A DNA stretch of 28,334 nucleotides from Bacteroidota bacterium (lineage in GTDB: Bacteria > Bacteroidota > Bacteroidia > UKL13-3): contig CANHJJ010000002.1 of assembly GCA_947460565.1 (NCBI GenBank), positions 1 through 28,334 of the forward strand, in the 5' to 3' direction. Below the pieces are notes generated by a model that had not been told where the DNA came from, did no database searches, and saw only the letters and a program-made list of their open reading frames with translations. Below are positions 23,123 to 28,334 of this stretch, in pieces. Each line of letters starts with the position of its first letter. Position 1 is the first letter of the stretch. The position numbers were made by a program, and so were the translations under genes.

Positions 23123-25330
23123 ATGAATTTAATTATATTTTTTAGGATCATATTAAAAAATTTTAAATGGCTCATGCTATTTCCATTGGCATTGGCTGTA
23201 TCTGTATTTTATTTCACTCGAAATATTCCAAGAGAATATATGAGTTCTGCCACGGTTTATACGGGAATTGCCTCGGGGTATAGCATTACTGATGATGGGG
23301 ATACAAAAATTGATAATTTTCAAATTAACAATGCATTCGACAATTTAATCAATATGGTTAAATCTCGTGAAACTATTGAAGAAGTAGCACTGAAACTATT
23401 AGCCCAACATCTTGTGCTTGAGAGACCTGATCCAAACATATTGGATGAAAAAGGATTTGAAGATCTAAAAGAGTTAATTACAGATGATGAAAGAAAACAA
23501 TTTGTTGTAAAGGGAAATATCGACAAAACATACGATAAATTAAGAAAATTCAAAGAAGAATCAAATAAAAACAAATTGGTTTTTATACTAACTGAGCCAG
23601 GCAGTTTTTACAGCATAGTTGGTATATTAGGTAAAATTTCTGCTACCCGTAAACAAAGTTCGGATATTTTGGAATTGAATTTTTCAACTACCGACCCAGG
23701 AGTTTGCCAACAAACTCTTATATTTTTGACGCAAGCATTTTCGAGAAGACACAAAGGAATAAAAGGCTCTGAAACTGGCAATGTGGTAAAATATTTTGAA
23801 GAACAATTAAGAATTGCATTTAAAGGATTGCAAGGAAGCGAAAATAAATTACTTGAATTTGGAGTTAATAATCGGGTCATTAATTACTATGAACAAGCCA
23901 AATTCGTTGCTGAGAGTAAAGAAGACCTAACGACTGAGTACTACAAAGAAAAAATGGGACATGAAGCTGCTCAAAGCGCTCTTAAAAGGCTCGAAGAGAA
24001 AATGTCTACCTATACCGAAGTGGTTAACAATAATGAGGATTTGGTGTCACTAAGACAAGAATTATCCAACATACATTATAAAATTACAAATGCCCGCATA
24101 TACAGATTGGCTCCAGAAAAAATAGGTGAAATGGAGGATGAGGCAGAAAATATTAAGTTAAAACTCAAAGAAAGAGCTCGCGATTTCTTTAATTTAAACA
24201 ATTCCATTGAGTGGGTTCCTCAAAAAAACCTATTAGAAGAATGGCTATCTAAAATGATTTTAGTAGAAGAATCTAATGGCAGATTAATGGTGTATGAGAG
24301 TCGTTTAAAGCAATACGATGGAATATACAAAGAATATGCTCCTATGGGTTCTACCATAAGTAGGATGGAACGAGAAGTAAGTGTGGCTGAAAAAGAATAT
24401 TTGTCTGTTTTGCATGGATTAAATTTGGCTAAACTACGTCAACAAAATATAGAAGTAAGCAATAACTTAAAATTAGTAGATTCTCCTTTTTATCCTCTGC
24501 AAGCGCAGCCTTCATCTCGCGGCTTACTTATTTTAGTTGCCTTTCTAGGTGGATTTATTTTGGTATTATCATTCCTGATCACAAAAGAGGTAACAAATAA
24601 ATCTATTCGGTTCCCTGAGAAAGTTGAGAATTTAACAGGTATACCCTTGTTGAGTGCGCTGCCTGAGTTGAATTTAAAAAATGTAAATAAAGCTCATCAA
24701 ATCATCCACAATAATTTATTGCAGAGAATAGTAAATAGCATATTTATTGATATCAAACGAAGCGAAGCATCAAAAGAAAAAAAGAATTTTGTTATTACAT
24801 TAATAAGTACAAGACAAAAACAAGGTAAATCATATTTTGCCGAAGCCTTAGCGCAGAAACTAATAAATATTAGAAAAAATGTATTCTACCTTTATCCCGA
24901 GACTTCTAGTGGCCATGAAGGAAAAGATATTTATAAAAACAGTAAGCTCATTAGTTATAAATACAGTATACAAGACAATGTAGTAGACGCAGACGAAGTA
25001 GAACAACTGATAGCAGAAAATTTAGACTATGTAAAGGAGGATGTATCCTATACCATCATTGAAATTCCAAATTTAAATCAATACCCAGTGCCTTTTGAAT
25101 TGATTGAAAAATCTGATGTATCCATATTGGTGGTGCATGCTCAAAAGACATGGGCATCAAGCGACAAACAAATTTTAGACGAATACGAAAAAGTTAGACC
25201 AAAAGGCACTAAGGTTTTAATCAATCATGTTGATGTAGATTCGCTTGAAGGAATATATGGTGAAATTCCTAAAAAGCGCTCATTGATTAGAAGAAAAATG
25301 AAGTTATTGATGGGAGGCGACAGGTATTAG
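23123..25330 (+). CDS. Wzz/BY-kinase-like polysaccharide co-polymerase with degenerate ATPase domain
   Basis: 735 residues. TM1 (about 14-31) is followed by a periplasmic Wzz-type domain with long coiled-coil helices (about 200-450). TM2 is at about 465-485, preceded by a proline-containing DSPFYPLQAQPSSRG as in Wzz proteins. The cytoplasmic region (about 490-735) has the BY-kinase layout, but its motifs are weakened. The P-loop reads STRQKQGKS (562-570), keeping GKS but lacking the first glycine. The Walker A' position reads VFYLYPET (587-594) without the usual Asp-x-Asp. The Walker B-like strand YTIIEIPN (643-650) has Glu for Asp. There is no C-terminal tyrosine cluster; a single Tyr is the last residue. 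It likely sets chain length without being an active kinase. It abuts the next gene (stop 25330, ATG 25331). Confidence 0.88.
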   Translation: MNLIIFFRIILKNFKWLMLFPLALAVSVFYFTRNIPREYMSSATVYTGIASGYSITDDGDTKIDNFQINNAFDNLINMVKSRETIEEVALKLLAQHLVLERPDPNILDEKGFEDLKELITDDERKQFVVKGNIDKTYDKLRKFKEESNKNKLVFILTEPGSFYSIVGILGKISATRKQSSDILELNFSTTDPGVCQQTLIFLTQAFSRRHKGIKGSETGNVVKYFEEQLRIAFKGLQGSENKLLEFGVNNRVINYYEQAKFVAESKEDLTTEYYKEKMGHEAAQSALKRLEEKMSTYTEVVNNNEDLVSLRQELSNIHYKITNARIYRLAPEKIGEMEDEAENIKLKLKERARDFFNLNNSIEWVPQKNLLEEWLSKMILVEESNGRLMVYESRLKQYDGIYKEYAPMGSTISRMEREVSVAEKEYLSVLHGLNLAKLRQQNIEVSNNLKLVDSPFYPLQAQPSSRGLLILVAFLGGFILVLSFLITKEVTNKSIRFPEKVENLTGIPLLSALPELNLKNVNKAHQIIHNNLLQRIVNSIFIDIKRSEASKEKKNFVITLISTRQKQGKSYFAEALAQKLINIRKNVFYLYPETSSGHEGKDIYKNSKLISYKYSIQDNVVDADEVEQLIAENLDYVKEDVSYTIIEIPNLNQYPVPFELIEKSDVSILVVHAQKTWASSDKQILDEYEKVRPKGTKVLINHVDVDSLEGIYGEIPKKRSLIRRKMKLLMGGDRY

Positions 25331-26776
25331 ATGATGGAAATAGAAGCGGAGAATAGCATTAAAAAAGATATAGTTAATTATATCATAGTGTTATTATTAG
25401 CTGTTGGTAAAGGTTATGCTGTTTCAATATACGGAAATGCTTTAGGCACAACTATAGTCGCACTTCCCATTGCGATTGCTCTTATAATAATGATTTTTAG
25501 AAATCCTAAAATCGGATTGCTGGTTACCTTAAATTATAGTTTTTTCTCAAACGGTCTTCAGCGATATACGTCACCAGATATTCCATTCGGACTTGGGGTA
25601 GATATAATATTATTAATCTCTCTAATTGCGGGTTTATTCAAATCAAATAAAGGTAGCATAAATAGTTGGGTTTTTTACATGTCGTTGATTTGGTTTTCTT
25701 ACACTTTGATAGAGTTGGTAAATCCCGAAGCAACAAGCAAAGAGGCTTGGTTTTACTCAGGCCGAGGAGTCGCTTTATACCAAATAATGGTGATACCTAT
25801 AACGCTCATGTGGGCTAATAAGAAAAAAGATTTAGATGGATTTATTTATATCTGGATAACTTGGTCTTTAATAGCGGCCTTGTATGCATTCAAAATGTAT
25901 TATTTGGGATTAACGGAAGGGGAACAAAAATGGTTAGATGATGGTGGTAATATTACCCACTTTATTCAAGGCAGGTTAAGAATTTTTTCTTTTTTTAGTG
26001 ATGCCGGACAATTTGGTGCAGCTATGGCAGAGGCATGTTTATTTTGTTTAATAATGGCTGTAGGTCCTTACGAGAAAAAAGTTAAAATCAGGTATGCAAT
26101 CATTGCTGCCATCACTTTTTGGGGATACGCTTTGTCTGGCAGTCGTGGCCCTCTATTTGTTTTAGCTTCTGGAGGATTTTTATATCTTTTCTTAATTCGC
26201 AATTTCAAGGTATTGGTTATTGGAGTTACCATTGGATTTCTTGCATTTGCTTTTCTAAAATTCACAACCATTGGCAATACAAATTATCAAATATATAGAA
26301 TGAGAACAGCATTGGACCCCAATGACGCCTCATTGCAAGTAAGATTAAATAACCAAAAATTGTTAAGGACTTACTTGAAAACTAGACCCTTGGGAGGGGG
26401 AATTGGCAGTGGTGCAGGATTTGGTGAAAGATTTTATCCCGGAAGGTTTTTAAGTGGGGTTGCCCTTGATAGTTGGTATGTAAAAATTTGGGTTGAAACA
26501 GGAATTATCGGCTTAGTCATACACATCATACACATAATTATTTTGCTAATCGTGGGTGTAGTAAATTGCTTTAAGATAAAAAATCCTGATATCCGGCAGA
26601 AAATGATGGGCATTGTATGCGGTTATTTTGGAATATTATGTGCAAGCTATGGCAACCAAATTTTTGGCCAGTTTCCTACTGGACCTATTATGTACATTAG
26701 CATGGTGTATATGTTTATTTGTGTCAGGTGGGACAAGGAAATAAGTGAAACGAATGTAAAAGAAGTGGCTAAATAA
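25331..26776 (+). CDS. O-antigen polymerase/ligase family membrane protein (Wzy-like)
   Basis: 481 residues with about 11-12 membrane spans. It has a large loop around residues 315-390 containing TRPLGGGIGSGAGFGERFYPGRFLSGVALDSWYVKIWVETGIIGLVIHI, the Wzy_C/WaaL-type signature region, and GSRGPLFVLASGG (about 267-279) before it. In an operon with a co-polymerase it most likely polymerises undecaprenyl-linked repeat units in the periplasm, although ligases share the fold. The ATG follows the previous stop codon directly (TAG-ATG), so translation is coupled. No flippase or sugar transferase gene is in the window, so the repeat unit must be made elsewhere. A second such protein, encoded at 12685-13923, shows only general similarity by eye. 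Confidence 0.85.
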   Translation: MMEIEAENSIKKDIVNYIIVLLLAVGKGYAVSIYGNALGTTIVALPIAIALIIMIFRNPKIGLLVTLNYSFFSNGLQRYTSPDIPFGLGVDIILLISLIAGLFKSNKGSINSWVFYMSLIWFSYTLIELVNPEATSKEAWFYSGRGVALYQIMVIPITLMWANKKKDLDGFIYIWITWSLIAALYAFKMYYLGLTEGEQKWLDDGGNITHFIQGRLRIFSFFSDAGQFGAAMAEACLFCLIMAVGPYEKKVKIRYAIIAAITFWGYALSGSRGPLFVLASGGFLYLFLIRNFKVLVIGVTIGFLAFAFLKFTTIGNTNYQIYRMRTALDPNDASLQVRLNNQKLLRTYLKTRPLGGGIGSGAGFGERFYPGRFLSGVALDSWYVKIWVETGIIGLVIHIIHIIILLIVGVVNCFKIKNPDIRQKMMGIVCGYFGILCASYGNQIFGQFPTGPIMYISMVYMFICVRWDKEISETNVKEVAK

Positions 26777-26998
26777 ATTAACCTACTTTTACTCGAATAG
26801 CTATTAACGAGATGATAGGAATAATAAATTTCTATACAGGATGTTTATCAAAAGAGGTTTTTACAAAGTTTTAACGAATTTTATATTTACTATTTTTCTA
26901 TAGATTGTATCGACTTTTTGTTTGAATGAATACCTAAAAAAGTTTTAAATTAATAGCTAGTATTAATAAATTGCGCTTACAAATATTAAAGTCAACAA

Positions 26999-27574
26999 AT
27001 GAATAGGAAAAAATTTATTGGTTCTATTGCCATTATAAGTGTGGGTTCATTGGCTTCTTATTATGGATTTAAATTCTTCAAATCAATCGGCACACCTGAT
27101 ATAAATTATTTAGAAAAAAATAAGGCACTAATAGCAGATTTGTGCGAAGCCATTATACCCAAAACAGATAGTCCAGGAGCTAAAATGGCTATGGTTCATG
27201 AATATATTATTTATGCCATTTCTCAGTCGAGAGATATTAAACATAAAAATAATTTCATTAATGGTTTAAAAGATTTACAAGATTACTCGCTAAGCAAATT
27301 CAACCTAGAATTTTCTAAATTAAACAAATCTCAACAATCAGAAATACTTAAACACTTTCAAAATAAGGCCAAGTCATACAATGCAAAAGTTGAAAAAATT
27401 CAAAACAAAATACTTGGAAAACCATTTTTCACCATTCTAAGGGAAACCACAACCATAGGTTATTGTACATCTGTGATTGGCGCACAGCAAGGATTGGCTT
27501 ACGATTATGTGCCAACTAAGTTTATAGCCTGCAGTGATTACGTAAAAGGGCAAAAATCTTGGGCTACTAAATAA
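26999..27574 (+). CDS. Gluconate 2-dehydrogenase subunit 3 family protein
   Basis: 191 residues. The N-terminal hydrophobic segment (about 7-26) follows MNRKKF, a twin-arginine-like start in which the second arginine is lysine. LIADLCEAIIPKTDSPGAKMAMVHEYI (residues 45-71) is the block that defines the family, and FFTILRETTTIGYCTSVIGAQQGLAYDYVPTKFIACSDY closes the protein. Such subunits accompany a GMC flavoprotein as a small partner needed for export and activity, and the next gene, six bases downstream, is exactly such an oxidoreductase. No cytochrome c subunit is in view, though it may lie beyond the window. The substrate is probably a sugar or sugar acid but is not determined. Confidence 0.85.
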   Translation: MNRKKFIGSIAIISVGSLASYYGFKFFKSIGTPDINYLEKNKALIADLCEAIIPKTDSPGAKMAMVHEYIIYAISQSRDIKHKNNFINGLKDLQDYSLSKFNLEFSKLNKSQQSEILKHFQNKAKSYNAKVEKIQNKILGKPFFTILRETTTIGYCTSVIGAQQGLAYDYVPTKFIACSDYVKGQKSWATK

Positions 27575-27580
27575 GGGAAT

Positions 27581-28334
27581 ATGAGCGACTCATTAAACAT
27601 AAATTTAAAATCTAGAGACCAAAACACTTATGATGCCATTGTAATTGGAAGTGGCATTACGGGTGGTTATGCTGCTAAAGAACTTTGTGAAAAAGGTCTA
27701 AAAACATTGGTGCTTGAAAGAGGTAGGGATGTAAAGCATGGAATTGATTATACAAATGCCATGAAACATCCTTGGGAATTTGAAAACAGGATGGAATTAA
27801 CCGATGAAGATAAGGCCACAAACCCCATTCAAAGCTTAAGCTATAATCCCGGAAGTAAACCATTTTATGTTAATGACCAAGAGCATCCATATATCCAGCA
27901 TAAACCCTTCTATTGGATAAGGGGTTATCAAGTTGGTGGACGTTCGTTAACTTGGGGAAGGCAAGTATATAGGTTAAGTGATTTGGATTTTGAAGCCAAT
28001 GCAAAAGATGGTTATGGTGTTGATTGGCCTATCAGATACAAAGACTTAGAACCTTGGTATAAATATGCAGAAGACTTTATAGGTGTCAGTGGCAACGCAG
28101 ATTCAGTGCCTCATTTACCTCATGGTGATTATTTACCTGCTATGGAGATGAATTGCCTTGAAAAACATTTTGTCGAATCCATTAAAGAGAATTACGATGA
28201 ACGTTGGGTTATCATGTCGCGTTTAGCCAATTTAACCAAAGGATACAAAGGAAGAGGTCCATGTCAATATCGTAATTTGTGTAGCCGAGGTTGTCCTTAT
28301 AGTGGTTATTTTAGTAGTAATTCAGCATCATTAC
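27581..28334 (+). CDS. GMC family FAD oxidoreductase, truncated by window end
   Basis: The 251 codons visible begin with ATG at 27581. YDAIVIGSGITGGYAAKELCEKGLKTLVLERG (about 17-48) is the FAD-binding Rossmann fold. IRGYQVGGRSLTWGRQVYRLSDLDFEAN contains the GMC signature around the flavin, and VDWPIRYKDLEPWYKYAEDFIGVSG matches sugar/alcohol dehydrogenases of this group. A cysteine-rich GPCQYRNLCSRGCPYSGYF lies near the cut end, as in Bacteroidota members paired with subunit 3. The C-terminal substrate and His/Asn catalytic region is outside the window. Co-transcribed with the preceding gene (six-base gap). It probably acts with it as a membrane-linked or periplasmic dehydrogenase. Confidence 0.92.
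   Translation, partial: MSDSLNINLKSRDQNTYDAIVIGSGITGGYAAKELCEKGLKTLVLERGRDVKHGIDYTNAMKHPWEFENRMELTDEDKATNPIQSLSYNPGSKPFYVNDQEHPYIQHKPFYWIRGYQVGGRSLTWGRQVYRLSDLDFEANAKDGYGVDWPIRYKDLEPWYKYAEDFIGVSGNADSVPHLPHGDYLPAMEMNCLEKHFVESIKENYDERWVIMSRLANLTKGYKGRGPCQYRNLCSRGCPYSGYFSSNSASL

Overview
The window reads as a chromosomal segment of a low-GC member of the Bacteroidota. The evidence is the gene set (a RemB/Wzi-like outer-membrane protein, a gluconate 2-dehydrogenase subunit 3 / GMC oxidoreductase pair, a short NFACT protein, a membrane desaturase of the HRYAAH type), the scarcity of Shine-Dalgarno sequences, and several upstream boxes fitting the Bacteroidota promoter pattern TTTG / TAnnTTTG. Nothing points to a plasmid, prophage or large island; most genes are housekeeping or envelope genes.

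Layout. 1-1629 (-): N-terminal 543 codons of glycine decarboxylase. 1934-3186 (+): a fatty-acid desaturase, then a type II toxin-antitoxin pair whose toxin is interrupted by a stop codon. 3230-3715 (-): an unknown acidic protein, followed by about 180 bases packed with nested inverted repeats. 4026-10409 (-): histidine ammonia-lyase, histidyl-tRNA synthetase, an NFACT protein, a PhnP-like metallo-hydrolase, KdsA and a 60-residue membrane protein. 10510-12674 (+): coaD and a RemB-like outer-membrane protein. 12685-14795 (-): a glycosyltransferase overlapping an O-antigen ligase-type protein. 14872-17947 (+): a hotdog thioesterase, smpB and gyrB. 18306-18382 (-): tRNA-His with its own terminator. 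18450-22103: a TIP30-like reductase (-), an AIM24/TIGR00266 protein (+), YebC (+) and a MacB-type permease (-). 22270-26776 (+): a polysaccharide export and polymerisation operon. 26999 to the end (+): gluconate dehydrogenase subunit 3 and a truncated GMC oxidoreductase.

How the genes fit together. Much of the window serves the envelope: KdsA makes the Kdo precursor, the glycosyltransferase/ligase pair and the 22-27 kb operon handle surface glycans, and the desaturase tunes membrane lipids. The 22-27 kb operon is the most unusual part. It joins a half-length TolC-like protein, a Wzz/BY-kinase-like protein whose ATPase motifs are degraded, and a Wzy-like polymerase. No Wza-type exporter or active tyrosine kinase is seen here.

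The non-coding sequence also holds several probable dispersed repeats: hairpins at 3747-3923, a CATAGGG/CCCTATG hairpin against the 5' end of kdsA, a 9-base-period CACAGA repeat upstream of hisS, a short repeat inside hisS, and repeat-like sequence after gyrB. All functional calls are made by eye from motifs; no database search was run.
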